Assembly: GCF_014200495.1 (NCBI RefSeq)
Contig: NZ_JACHBY010000001.1
Span: 806,001-870,000, forward strand
DNA from: Mucilaginibacter geliditolerans
GTDB lineage: Bacteria > Bacteroidota > Bacteroidia > Sphingobacteriales > Sphingobacteriaceae
DNA: 64,000 bases
Direction: 5' to 3'
The notes below the pieces were generated by a model, which searched no databases, was not told where the DNA came from, and worked only from the letters and a program-made list of their open reading frames with translations. Numbering within the stretch: position 1 is the first letter of the stretch; every line of letters begins with the position of its first letter. The translations under genes and the position numbers were made by a program. Positions 10,447 to 18,682 of the stretch are shown in pieces.

Positions 10447-10495
10447 CTAAGGGGCAGCGTGTTCTTGTATAAGATAAGAACACGCTGCCCCTTAG
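10447..10495. terminator. 20-bp perfect hairpin, probable bidirectional terminator
   Basis: Arms 10447-10466 (ctaaggggcagcgtgttctt) and 10476-10495 are exact complements around a 9-base loop. It follows the proline-rich gene by 21 bases. There is no strong T run on either side, so it may act as a 3'-end-stabilising hairpin rather than a textbook terminator. Confidence 0.6.
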
Positions 10496-10575
10496 TATCT
10501 CAAAGCTATTATAGCAATATTATTTTTGTAACAAAACAGCTGTTAAACCGTCTACTATATATAAAAAACATCACT

Positions 10576-10905
10576 ATGGATGCATCACTTATCACCACAA
10601 GTACCGGTTTAGAAGGATATCGTATTGTTAAACATTTAGGCGTTGTACGCGGTATTACCGTGCGCAGTCGTAGCGCTTTAGGCAATATTGCAGGTGGCTT
10701 TCAGTCACTTTTTGGCGGCCGGCTCTCTATTTATGTTGAACTTTGCGAAAATGCCCGTGAAGAGGCTTTTGTATTATTGGCGCAGCATGCCCAGGCTTTG
10801 GGCGCTAATGCCATTATAAACATGCGTTACGATGCCAACGAGGTAATGCAGGGCATTACCGAAGTATTGGCATACGGAACTGCTGTAGTAGTTGAGAAAA
10901 TTTAA
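10576..10905 (+). CDS. YbjQ/UPF0145 (DUF74) family protein
   Basis: 109 residues. The fold is recognised by a TSTGLEGYRIVKHLGVVRG beginning, then VRSRSALGNIAGGFQSLFGG and an ending QALGANAIINMRYDANE plus GTAVVVE, all hallmarks of YbjQ (DUF74). These proteins form pentameric rings; function is not established, with heavy-metal binding proposed for some. I placed the start at the ATG 10576 rather than an upstream in-frame ATG at 10444, because the latter would read through the hairpin at 10447-10495 and add non-homologous residues. Confidence 0.88.
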   Translation: MDASLITTSTGLEGYRIVKHLGVVRGITVRSRSALGNIAGGFQSLFGGRLSIYVELCENAREEAFVLLAQHAQALGANAIINMRYDANEVMQGITEVLAYGTAVVVEKI

Positions 10906-10909
10906 GGCC

Positions 10910-11128
10910 TTAACTGGCCTTAAGATGATCGGTTTTGTGCACCGGACCTTTTTCAGGTGGTGTTGAGGTTATTTCACCAAACTCATTAACATAGGCCATC
11001 ATGCTTTCAAGACTGCCGTCGGCTTGGTTTTGTTGGCGCTCCAACTTACGTTGTTCTTTATCTTCTTTCTTTTTCTGCCTGTTTTTTTCAAGCTGTTTTT
11101 TCATGAATGTTGCCTGCGATTTTGCCAT
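10910..11128 (-). CDS. Small basic conserved protein (72 aa)
   Basis: Begins MAKSQATFMKKQLEKNRQKKK, a strongly basic helical stretch, then a conserved-looking SLESMMAYVNEFGEITSTPP. The same two-part layout is familiar to me as the N-terminal extension of some Bacteroidota cold-shock-domain proteins; here no cold-shock domain follows, so the protein may be the extension on its own. Likely nucleic-acid or ribosome associated by charge, but this is inference. It converges with YbjQ (4-base gap). Confidence 0.6.
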   Translation of the reverse strand: MAKSQATFMKKQLEKNRQKKKEDKEQRKLERQQNQADGSLESMMAYVNEFGEITSTPPEKGPVHKTDHLKAS

Positions 11129-11377
11129 AAATTACATTTATTAGTTAGAAAACTCCGTTTAACCACTTTATTAACAATGTTTCTTGCTTGATTAGACGGA
11201 ACGGGGTAAAAATCGATTCCGAGGGCGGCAACAGGATGAGCAGCTAAGGAAAATGGTCTGATCAAAAAAAAGAAAACGGTTAGCTGGTTAAGCTATAGAG
11301 GAGTGTGAATTATATCCTGTTTAATGCAAATATACGCATTTGGCGGCAATATCCCTAATATTATCCGGGTTTATAAC

Positions 11378-11575
11378 CTATTTAAAGTATGAGAGCGGTA
11401 TCTCTTTCCACATACCGTGGGCCAGGTGACCTATAAGCAATTCATATACAAGATAAACCGGCCAAAATATATAAGTAATAAGCAATACAATAAGATTATG
11501 GTTATAATACCAGCTTATCATTAACGAGTATAAGCCTAAAAGGAAATATAATATACTTGAATCTCTTTTATCCAT
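11378..11575 (-). CDS. Small two-helix membrane protein (65 aa)
   Basis: I start at the ATG 11575 (MDKRDSS), because upstream residues in the longer frame look non-coding. Two hydrophobic segments follow: ILYFLLGLYSLMISWYY and LIVLLITYIFWPVYLVYELL. The C-terminus is short and polar with GMWKEIPLSYFK. Family not recognised. It has its own 250-base upstream gap on one side and none of its neighbours gives a functional clue. Confidence 0.5.
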   Translation of the reverse strand: MDKRDSSILYFLLGLYSLMISWYYNHNLIVLLITYIFWPVYLVYELLIGHLAHGMWKEIPLSYFK

Positions 11576-11763
11576 TTTAATATCGTACTGGGGTTTAACT
11601 GTGAAATTACACTTTTTTTTGAAAAACAAATAAACTGTATTTTTTTGCAATTGAGTACCGCGTATGTTCGGTTAAAGTAACCTCTAACTTAAAAATATGT
11701 TAATTACCTATAATATGTTAATAATTTTTAGTTCAGTTTATATATAAACTAGTTACAATAAAC

Positions 11764-11771
11764 TATGTTTG
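11764..11771 (+). promoter_or_regulatory. TAnnTTTG-type -7 box
   Basis: TATGTTTG exactly matches the Bacteroidota -7 consensus TAnnTTTG and lies 55 bases before the start of the 71-residue small protein. No convincing TTTG -33 box is seen at the right distance. Confidence 0.4.
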
Positions 11772-11825
11772 TTAAAACAAATGTCCCTGTAGGGGGTTAA
11801 ATTAAAAAAACAATTTAAACTAATT

Positions 11826-12041
11826 ATGGCAACATCACAAAGCGGCGGTATTACCGCCTATTCTGTAAAAACAAAAACCAAGAATGTACCCATGATCGAT
11901 CCGGTTATCGATGTGAAATCAGGCAGGTATATTGCAACTGGTAAAGACAGTGCAGGCAACAAAATGGCTGCAATTATGAGTAAAGCTACAGCAGAAGGAC
12001 ACATTAGCAGCGGCAATGCTAAAAAAGGCTCTGGCTGGTAA
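11826..12041 (+). CDS. Small conserved glycine/lysine-rich protein (71 aa)
   Basis: Begins MATSQSGGITAYSVKTKTKN and contains DVKSGRYIATGKDSAGNKMAAIMSKATAEGHI, ending KKGSGW. It has no signal peptide or membrane segment. The regular, polar composition and clean signals (perfect -7 box upstream, terminator 18 bases downstream) mark it as a real, probably well-expressed gene. Function unknown; I cannot assign a family. Confidence 0.7.
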   Translation: MATSQSGGITAYSVKTKTKNVPMIDPVIDVKSGRYIATGKDSAGNKMAAIMSKATAEGHISSGNAKKGSGW

Positions 12042-12059
12042 GATATTTTTCGTCTAATT

Positions 12060-12097
12060 AATAGCATTGTTGCCTGTAACAGGGCTTCAATGCTATT
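12060..12097 (+). terminator. Intrinsic terminator
   Basis: 10-bp perfect stem (aatagcattg with caatgctatt) and 18-base loop, followed by TTTTTT. It ends the 71-residue small-protein transcript. Confidence 0.75.
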
Positions 12098-12405
12098 TTT
12101 TTTATAGGCAGTGCCCTCCCAACACAGGTATATCATATCACAAAGGCTGTTATCTCCAAAAATCAAATCTTTAACTAAACAAACTCAATAATGATGAGTA
12201 ATTTAGAAAGATTGCCTCGCCACACAAACCCACTTGCGTACAGGCCTGTAAAATCCACGTTACTTCTTTATTGGCTATCAACATTCTAAACAGATTATAA
12301 TATATTTAATTGTAAAAAAAATGTTAAAGCATGTTAAACTGGTTATGCTGTGCTTTTAAATAGATATATTTAACCGCTTAACCGCTGTATCTTTTATTTC
12401 AATTC
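12098..12405. other. Intergenic region upstream of the MG2/plug protein
   Basis: 308 A+T-rich bases with no clear feature. A 32-codon open frame starts at ATG 12191 but has no distinguishing property. The last 100 bases probably contain the promoter of the downstream gene; I could not identify boxes with confidence. Confidence 0.4.
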
Positions 12406-15147
12406 ATGTTGATGATCTTAAGAAAACTTTTACTTACTGCCTGTTTATCGTTAGTTGTAGTATTATCCGCCTTTGCGCAGGATGATAGCGTGGCACTAAC
12501 AACTATTATTTCAAAAACCGCAAAATTTGCCACAAACTATCCTGTTGAAAAGGTTTATCTCCATTTTGACAAGCCTTATTATGCCGTTGGCGATACCATC
12601 TGGTTTAAAGCCTATGTAACCATACAGGATCATCAATTATCTGCATTAAGCAAAATTGTTTATGTTGATATGATCACTAATCATGATTCAGTGGTGCAAT
12701 CCTTACGCCTGTCAGTAGCTAATGGTGTTGCAAGTGGCAGCATTGTGCTCCCTCAGGTTTCATTTATGGAGGGCAATTACCATGTGAGGGCATATACCAA
12801 TTGGATGCGGAACTTTGACCCAGCCTACTTTTTCACTAAGAATATAACGGTAGGCAATACTGTAGATGAGAAAAACCCCGTAAATACACATATTTCATTC
12901 ACCAATTCGTTATCGGGCGGGGTCGAAAAAATTGATGCTAAAATTATTTATAAGGATCAGGACGGCGTAGCTTATATCAATAAAAAAGTATCGTGGAAAG
13001 TGCAGTCGGATGATGAAACAATTGATAAAGGCAAGGGTACAACCGATCAGAACGGTGTGCTAACCCTTAGTTTTTCAAGCAATAAACGTGGTTCATTCGG
13101 AACAGCCGATCTGATTACCGACATTGATCTCAATTATAAAAAATCCATTTCCAACTCGTTTTCTTTAAAAACGGCAGCCATACCAAAAGATGTACAATTT
13201 TTCCCTGAAGGAGGTAACATTATAAGTGGCATCCGCACAAAAGTTGCTTTCAAAGCTATCAGTTCTAATGGTTTAGGTGTTGAGATTAAAGGTACTGTAA
13301 CTGATAATGACAATAAAGTTGTTACAAATTTCGCATCGCAGCATTTAGGTATGGGGATGTTTATTTTAACACCTGAAACCGGTAAAAGCTATAAGGCAAA
13401 TGTAACCTTTCCCGATGGCACGCAAAACAGTTATGATCTGCCAAGAATAATGGATGAAGGGATCGACCTATCAGTAAATAACACTAACCCTGATAGCCTT
13501 AACCTGAAGATATCTTCAAATCCTGATTTCTTACAAAAATTCACCAATACGCGATTCTATATTGTGGCCCAGAGCGGTGGCGTGATTTATTATGCCGCAC
13601 AAACTAATTTACGCAGCTTAGCTTATTCTGCAGCAATACCAAAAATCAAATTTCCTACGGGCATTTTACAGGTATCCCTCCTATCATCTGAAGGTGATCC
13701 GTTAAGCGAAAGAATAGTTTTTATACAGCATAATGACCAACTGAACGTGACTCTAAATACTGATCGCCCGACATATACACAAAGGCAAAAGGTTAGAATG
13801 ACCATGACTGTAAAAAATAAGGATGTGCCGGTTTCAGGTAGCTTTTCATTAGCGGTTATTGACGAGAGCAAGGTACCATTTGATGAAAATGCTGAAACCA
13901 CTATTCTCTCAAGCATGCTGCTAACTTCTGATCTGAAAGGATATATTGAGAAACCTAACTACTATTTTAACCATGTTGATGAAACTAAGGTAACGGATCT
14001 GGATATATTGATGCTTACCCAGGGGTATCGTCGTTTTACCTATAGCGATATCGTTTATGATAAAAATCCGTCCATCTATTTTTTACCTGAACAGGGGATA
14101 AACGTATCGGGTATATTAAGGGCAAGCAATGGTATAGCTGTACCCCGCGGCAATGTGCATTTAACCATTCCTGATAAAATATATTATAAAGATGCAATTA
14201 CTGATCCGTCGGGTAATTTCTTTTTCCAGAATTTAACGTTCCAGGATTCATCACAGGTAATATTGAATGCTAAAAACAATACAAACGGCAAATTCATGGA
14301 GCTAACAGTTAATGCTGATACCTACCCGGCATTACAAAAAAATGCAAACTCGCCTGATAATGTAGCCAACATTGACAGCATGCTTACCACCTACCTGCTG
14401 AATACCAAAAAGCAATATGCCGGTAACCGTGTATTAAAAGAAGTAGTTATTAAAGCAAAAAGTGAAGTTAAAAAGCCAAGCCATTTGGATTACCCATCAT
14501 TGGTAGGATTAAGCCCACAGCCGGATCATATGATAGATGGCTCTCAGCTTGCCGGGTGTAACGTATTACTTGATTGCCTTAGAGGTGCTGCATTTGGCCT
14601 AACCTACGATGTTGATGACTTTTATATAACGCGCGATTATATGCAGGGCAATAAAAAAACACCGGTACAGGTATATTTTAATGGTATGCCCGTTGAAACA
14701 AACTACCTGGCTAATATAGATCCGAAAACTGTTGAATCAGTAGAGATATTTTTAAACAACGGCATAACCAATATAGGTTCGATGAACAATACAAAGGGCG
14801 TTCTGGTTATCAACTCCAAAAAGATACCTAAGGGTGAAAAGATCAGCCTTGCTGAATTAAAAAACCTGATTCCGCAAAAAAATGTAATTACAATTAGCCC
14901 GATGGGATATGCCAAAGAGCGCCAGTTTTATGTACCGAAATATTTAGTTGCAAGAACTGCCATGGAAGTTCCTGACTATCGTACCACTGTTTACTGGAAC
15001 CCTAAAATAATAACCGATAAGGCAACCGGCAAAGTTTCATTTGAGTTTTATAATTCGGACGGGAAAGGCACTTATAAAGCAGTTATTGAAGGGATTGATA
15101 TTGATGGAAACATAGCACATTATGTTTATCATTATAAAGTAGATTAA
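12406..15147 (+). CDS. Large exported MG2-domain / TonB-plug-like protein
   Basis: 913 residues with a signal peptide (LLLTACLSLVVVLSAFAQ). The mature N-terminus carries the block EKVYLHFDKPYYAVGDTIWFKAY, a macroglobulin MG2-like signature common in Bacteroidota. Further beta-sandwich domains follow, including a carboxypeptidase-regulatory-like segment (GILRASNGIAVPRGNVHLTI, about 565-620). The region from about 680 (LKEVVIKAK ... PVQVYFNGMPVE ... DPKTVESVEIFLNN) resembles a TonB-receptor plug, but no outer-membrane barrel follows. The likely role is in the periplasm or at the outer membrane as a structural or signalling protein; function is not established. It is a single-gene unit with a strong terminator. 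Confidence 0.75.
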   Translation: MLMILRKLLLTACLSLVVVLSAFAQDDSVALTTIISKTAKFATNYPVEKVYLHFDKPYYAVGDTIWFKAYVTIQDHQLSALSKIVYVDMITNHDSVVQSLRLSVANGVASGSIVLPQVSFMEGNYHVRAYTNWMRNFDPAYFFTKNITVGNTVDEKNPVNTHISFTNSLSGGVEKIDAKIIYKDQDGVAYINKKVSWKVQSDDETIDKGKGTTDQNGVLTLSFSSNKRGSFGTADLITDIDLNYKKSISNSFSLKTAAIPKDVQFFPEGGNIISGIRTKVAFKAISSNGLGVEIKGTVTDNDNKVVTNFASQHLGMGMFILTPETGKSYKANVTFPDGTQNSYDLPRIMDEGIDLSVNNTNPDSLNLKISSNPDFLQKFTNTRFYIVAQSGGVIYYAAQTNLRSLAYSAAIPKIKFPTGILQVSLLSSEGDPLSERIVFIQHNDQLNVTLNTDRPTYTQRQKVRMTMTVKNKDVPVSGSFSLAVIDESKVPFDENAETTILSSMLLTSDLKGYIEKPNYYFNHVDETKVTDLDILMLTQGYRRFTYSDIVYDKNPSIYFLPEQGINVSGILRASNGIAVPRGNVHLTIPDKIYYKDAITDPSGNFFFQNLTFQDSSQVILNAKNNTNGKFMELTVNADTYPALQKNANSPDNVANIDSMLTTYLLNTKKQYAGNRVLKEVVIKAKSEVKKPSHLDYPSLVGLSPQPDHMIDGSQLAGCNVLLDCLRGAAFGLTYDVDDFYITRDYMQGNKKTPVQVYFNGMPVETNYLANIDPKTVESVEIFLNNGITNIGSMNNTKGVLVINSKKIPKGEKISLAELKNLIPQKNVITISPMGYAKERQFYVPKYLVARTAMEVPDYRTTVYWNPKIITDKATGKVSFEFYNSDGKGTYKAVIEGIDIDGNIAHYVYHYKVD

Positions 15148-15161
15148 TAATAATTCACCCC

Positions 15162-15211
15162 AAAACAAAAGGGCGCCGTACTTAATATAAAGTACGGCGC
15201 CCTTTTGTTTT
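15162..15211. terminator. Strong bidirectional terminator
   Basis: Perfect 22-bp arms (15162-15183 and 15190-15211) with a 6-base loop. The arm cores are G+C rich (gggcgccgta) and the outer ends are A/T runs on both strands, so it can stop the plus-strand MG2 gene and the minus-strand isomerase gene. Confidence 0.9.
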
Positions 15212-15225
15212 AATATTTATCTCTA

Positions 15226-16104
15226 TTATACGTTCAAGATACTTTTAACGTAAGCACAGCTTTTGGTAATGCTTACATAAGGGTCTATATCAGTATAATT
15301 TTCCTGTTCAACAATAAAGTGCTTAATGCCTCCCAATTTTGCATAACCCATAATTGATTTAAAATCGATAGTACCATTACCTACCTCTGTATTCTTCTCA
15401 TGGTTAGTTTTATCCATATCCTTTATATGGAAAGCAAAAAATCTGCCCGGGTGCGCCTTTATAATAGCCTTAGGATCCTGCCCCGTGCGCACTACCCAAT
15501 AAAGGTCCATTTCCATACTTACCAGTGCGGGATCAGTTTTAGCTAAAATAGTATCATAAAAAGTGGTGCCATCAACTGGTTTCCATTCAAAATTATGGTT
15601 GTGATAGCCTAACTTCAATCCCGATTGCTTGCATAACTCACCCGCCTTATTCAGTTTATCTGCAATGTTATTAAAGTCGCTAACTGTTTTTATATAGGCA
15701 TCATTAAGGTGAGGTACTATTACATATTCCATCCCGGTAATATTAGCGGCTTCAATATAAGTTTTTAGCTCATCTGTTTTACCTGCTCCCAAAAAGCTAT
15801 CAAATTCAAAATGACCGCTTGGTGTGCTTAGGCCATTATCCTTTAACAGTTTGCTAAAATCCTGCGCATTCAGTCCCCAAAAGCCATCGGCTTTGCTGTA
15901 GCCAAAAGGTTCAACTTCTTTATAACCGGCAGCGGCTACTTTTGCTATAACGCCTTTCACATCAGTTTTTATCTGATCGCGCAGACTATATAGTTGCAAC
16001 CCCACTACCCTATTCTTTCCCATTGCTTTTAATAGTTCCGGGGCTATCATTAATCCAGCCGACACAAGGCCTGCCTGTGTTAAAAATGTTCTTCTGTTAG
16101 TCAT
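15226..16104 (-). CDS. Exported sugar phosphate isomerase/epimerase-like TIM-barrel protein
   Basis: 292 residues from ATG 16104 (an in-frame TTG at 16143 would add residues encoded by a repeat). The N-terminus MTNRRTFLTQAGLVSAGLMI is a Tat-type signal (RR motif). The barrel (xylose isomerase-like, AP endonuclease 2 superfamily) shows VGLQLYSLR, KEVEPFGYS, LGYHNHNFEW, MEMDLYWV, FHIKDMD and FIVEQEN; the His, Asp and Glu in these strand ends fit the metal site. Such exported proteins act on sugars in the periplasm. It is the last gene of a minus-strand sugar cluster with a Gfo/Idh/MocA oxidoreductase and a second paralogue. Substrate unknown; a lyase or epimerase role on a keto-sugar is possible. 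Confidence 0.85.
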   Translation of the reverse strand: MTNRRTFLTQAGLVSAGLMIAPELLKAMGKNRVVGLQLYSLRDQIKTDVKGVIAKVAAAGYKEVEPFGYSKADGFWGLNAQDFSKLLKDNGLSTPSGHFEFDSFLGAGKTDELKTYIEAANITGMEYVIVPHLNDAYIKTVSDFNNIADKLNKAGELCKQSGLKLGYHNHNFEWKPVDGTTFYDTILAKTDPALVSMEMDLYWVVRTGQDPKAIIKAHPGRFFAFHIKDMDKTNHEKNTEVGNGTIDFKSIMGYAKLGGIKHFIVEQENYTDIDPYVSITKSCAYVKSILNV

Positions 16105-16124
16105 ATAATTTGTAAATATATTTA

Positions 16125-16204
16125 AGCTAGAATCAGGAGGCAAGATTCAAGAATCAAGATAAAATTGAAACTTCCTGACTCTTAATTCTTGACTCTTGAA
16201 TATT
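16125..16204. repeat. Word array, tcaaga vocabulary
   Basis: Between the isomerase and the oxidoreductase genes. Left side: caagattcaagaatcaagat; right side: cttaattcttgactcttg, which is its approximate reverse complement, so the transcript can fold. The same vocabulary appears at 28521-28720. Confidence 0.7.
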
Positions 16205-17660
16205 AAACTCCTACTTTCCAGCCGTCCCTGTATTCCCTTTTCACAAATTGGTTCACATCGTCAAAATTGGTTACGCGCATGGCATTATTATCCCATTGCA
16301 GTGTTATGCTGTCACCAGGATAAGTAACACCTTTGCCATCAGCTCTAGGCTTTTGTATGCTATGCCCTCTGATAGATAAATTAGCCATCAATAAAGCCTC
16401 TGTTAAAGGTCCGGCCAATTTAAACGGAGAGCTTACATCATCAGGTTTACCGGCAATGGCAGCTTCAACCCATTGTGCATAGTGACCATCCTGACCACCC
16501 GGCACACGCTTTATAGTTTTTGGAACATTTACTTCTTTAGTGCGTGAGGTAGGCAATAATTGCGGGTTGATAGAATAAGTGCTTGCCATCATTTTACCTT
16601 TGGTACCAATAAACAGCATACCATTACCATCATCACCAAAATCTTCGTTAGGGCCTAATTCCGCAGGTCTTTCAGGTTGTATGCCACCATCCATCCAGTG
16701 CACGGTGACATCGCCTTTTGTTTTTTCTGTTTTTGGATAAGTTAATGTGATATGACTTGATGGAGGACAGCTATCAGGGTAATATGCTTTCTCAAAAGGA
16801 CCTGTATATACCGTACCTATACTTGACTGCACATTTTTTACATATTGCAGATCAAGCACCCGGAACGGGGCTTCCATTATATGGCAGCCCATATCGCCTA
16901 AGGCACCTGTTCCATAGTCCCACCAACCGCGCCAGTTAAAAGGGGCTATGCCATCCATATAATCCCTGTATTTTGCCGTACCCAACCACAGGTCCCAGTT
17001 CAACTCTTTAGGCACAGCTCCTTTTGGCGGCCAATGTACCCCCTGGGGCCATACGGGGCGATCTGTCCAACAATAAACGGTATGTACATCGCCAATTTCA
17101 CCGGCATCATACCATTCGCGTAGTTGCCTTACCCCATCATTTGAGGCCCCCTGATTACCCATCTGGGTAACTACTTTATATTTTTTGGCAGCCTCGGTTA
17201 AAGCGCGGGCCTCATAAATATCATGTGCCATTGGTTTTTGCACATATACGTGCTTACCCAATTGCATAGCCGAAAGCGCAACAATAGCGTGATTATGATC
17301 AGGTATAGATACTGATACGGCATCAAAATTTTTCTGATCCTTATCCAGCATTTCGCGCCAATCACTGTAAAATTTGGCTTTGGGGAATTTGCTTACAGTT
17401 TTAGCAGCACTTCGGGTATCAACATCACATAAAAATGCTATTTCGGCCTTACCACTGGCATAAAAATTGGCAATATCACTACTCCCTTTACCACCAGCGC
17501 CAACTGCTGCTATTACCAGGCGGTCGCTTGGCGCTGTATAACCTTTACCGCCTAATACGTATCGTGGAACTATCATTATACCGGCAGCTGCTATTGAACT
17601 GCTTTTAATAAAACCCCTGCGTGAAGAGTTTAATGAAGAAGTGCTTTTTTCCTCGCTCAT
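16203..17660 (-). CDS. Exported Gfo/Idh/MocA family oxidoreductase
   Basis: 485 residues. Tat-type N-terminus SSRRGFIKSSSIAAAG. A Rossmann domain follows (IAAVGAGGKGSSD, then FLCDVDTRS), with the family motif near VQKPMAHDIYEA (the usual E-K-P reads Q-K-P here). The C-terminal domain has WWDYGTGALGDMGCHIME. Secreted members usually carry tightly bound NAD(P) and oxidise or isomerise sugar hydroxyls. Its position between two isomerase-like barrels suggests it works with them on the same glycoside. The stop codon lies in the word array 16125-16204. The gap of 114 bases to the upstream gene is otherwise featureless. Confidence 0.92.
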   Translation of the reverse strand: MSEEKSTSSLNSSRRGFIKSSSIAAAGIMIVPRYVLGGKGYTAPSDRLVIAAVGAGGKGSSDIANFYASGKAEIAFLCDVDTRSAAKTVSKFPKAKFYSDWREMLDKDQKNFDAVSVSIPDHNHAIVALSAMQLGKHVYVQKPMAHDIYEARALTEAAKKYKVVTQMGNQGASNDGVRQLREWYDAGEIGDVHTVYCWTDRPVWPQGVHWPPKGAVPKELNWDLWLGTAKYRDYMDGIAPFNWRGWWDYGTGALGDMGCHIMEAPFRVLDLQYVKNVQSSIGTVYTGPFEKAYYPDSCPPSSHITLTYPKTEKTKGDVTVHWMDGGIQPERPAELGPNEDFGDDGNGMLFIGTKGKMMASTYSINPQLLPTSRTKEVNVPKTIKRVPGGQDGHYAQWVEAAIAGKPDDVSSPFKLAGPLTEALLMANLSIRGHSIQKPRADGKGVTYPGDSITLQWDNNAMRVTNFDDVNQFVKREYRDGWKVGV

Positions 17661-17774
17661 AAAATATAATTTGGTTGTTTTTAATGGTTGAATACCTATA
17701 TTAATATCAACAATACAGGTTTATCAAACATAATAAAATATTTAGAAAAAAGCATTTAGCTACAAATATGTTAC

Positions 17775-18680
17775 TCAATATCCCCACCTGTTCATAACCT
17801 TCAAATCCAATTTCGAACATTCCAGCGGATCTGCTCCCTGGTACTCTTCCTGCTCAATAATAAATTGCGATGTACCACCTATTTTTCGGGCTTCTTTTAA
17901 TATATCTTTTAGTGGTAATATGCCCTTACCCAGCACGGTGTTCTCATATTTACCATCAGAATTTTTAATCTGGTCTTTTACATGCATCAGCTCAAACCTG
18001 CCGGGATATTTTTTAATATAATCAAGCGGCATGGCACCTGTTGGGTACATATTGCCAATATCCATTTGTTGTGCTACTAAGTCGGGATCGGTGTTGACCA
18101 GCATTACATCGTATAAGGGCATGCCGCTGAATAGTGTGGTAAATTCAAAATCGTGATTATGATAACCAAACTGCAGGCCTTGTTTATGACATAATTCGCC
18201 GCATTTGTTAAACACATTCATGAATTTCTTAAACGCGTCAACATCCTTTAACAGATCATTGTCCATACCCGGACTTATAAGGTACTTCTGCCCTACTTCA
18301 GCGGCATCGGCAACAGCATGCTTCCATTCATCTGTAAAATCGTTGCTGGCGGCATTCCAATGCTGTTGTGTTAATGTTACATGCCCGCTGGTCATGTTTA
18401 AATGGGTATCGTCCAATACTTTTTTAAAATCCTTAACCGAATAGCCATAAAATTTGCGATCACTGTAACCGGCATGCTCCACCTGGAAATACCCCATATC
18501 CGATAATTTCTTCAATGTACCGGCGGGGTCGGCATGCATGGCATCGCGTACGCTATATAGTTGCAATCCCAGCCGTTCAATTTTTTTGGGCGATGCAAAT
18601 AAATGCTCGGGCATAAAAGCGGCACCGGCAACTAGTACCGCGCTATTTCTTAAAAATATTCTTCGTGAATTTTGTATCAT
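17775..18680 (-). CDS. Exported sugar phosphate isomerase/epimerase-like TIM-barrel protein (paralogue)
   Basis: 301 residues with a Tat-like N-terminus (NSRRIFLRNSAVLVAGAAFM). Same fold as the gene at 15226: LGLQLYSVRDAM, GYFQVEHAGYS, FGYHNHDFEF, QMDIGNMYP, LMHVKDQ and FIIEQEEY. Metal-ligand positions are conserved. The two paralogues differ enough to suggest different substrates or steps. Its start is only 2 bases from the stop of the PD40 gene upstream, so the two are probably translated from one mRNA. Confidence 0.85.
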   Translation of the reverse strand: MIQNSRRIFLRNSAVLVAGAAFMPEHLFASPKKIERLGLQLYSVRDAMHADPAGTLKKLSDMGYFQVEHAGYSDRKFYGYSVKDFKKVLDDTHLNMTSGHVTLTQQHWNAASNDFTDEWKHAVADAAEVGQKYLISPGMDNDLLKDVDAFKKFMNVFNKCGELCHKQGLQFGYHNHDFEFTTLFSGMPLYDVMLVNTDPDLVAQQMDIGNMYPTGAMPLDYIKKYPGRFELMHVKDQIKNSDGKYENTVLGKGILPLKDILKEARKIGGTSQFIIEQEEYQGADPLECSKLDLKVMNRWGY

Positions 18681-18682
18681 TA

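Noticed and set aside
11129..11377. Possible cold-shock gene or riboswitch upstream of the basic 72-residue protein
   Set aside because: No cold-shock domain frame in either strand and no convincing aptamer-like pairing.
12191..12289. 32-codon frame starting MMSNLERLPRH
   Set aside because: No conservation clue, hydrophobic segment or signal; could be chance.
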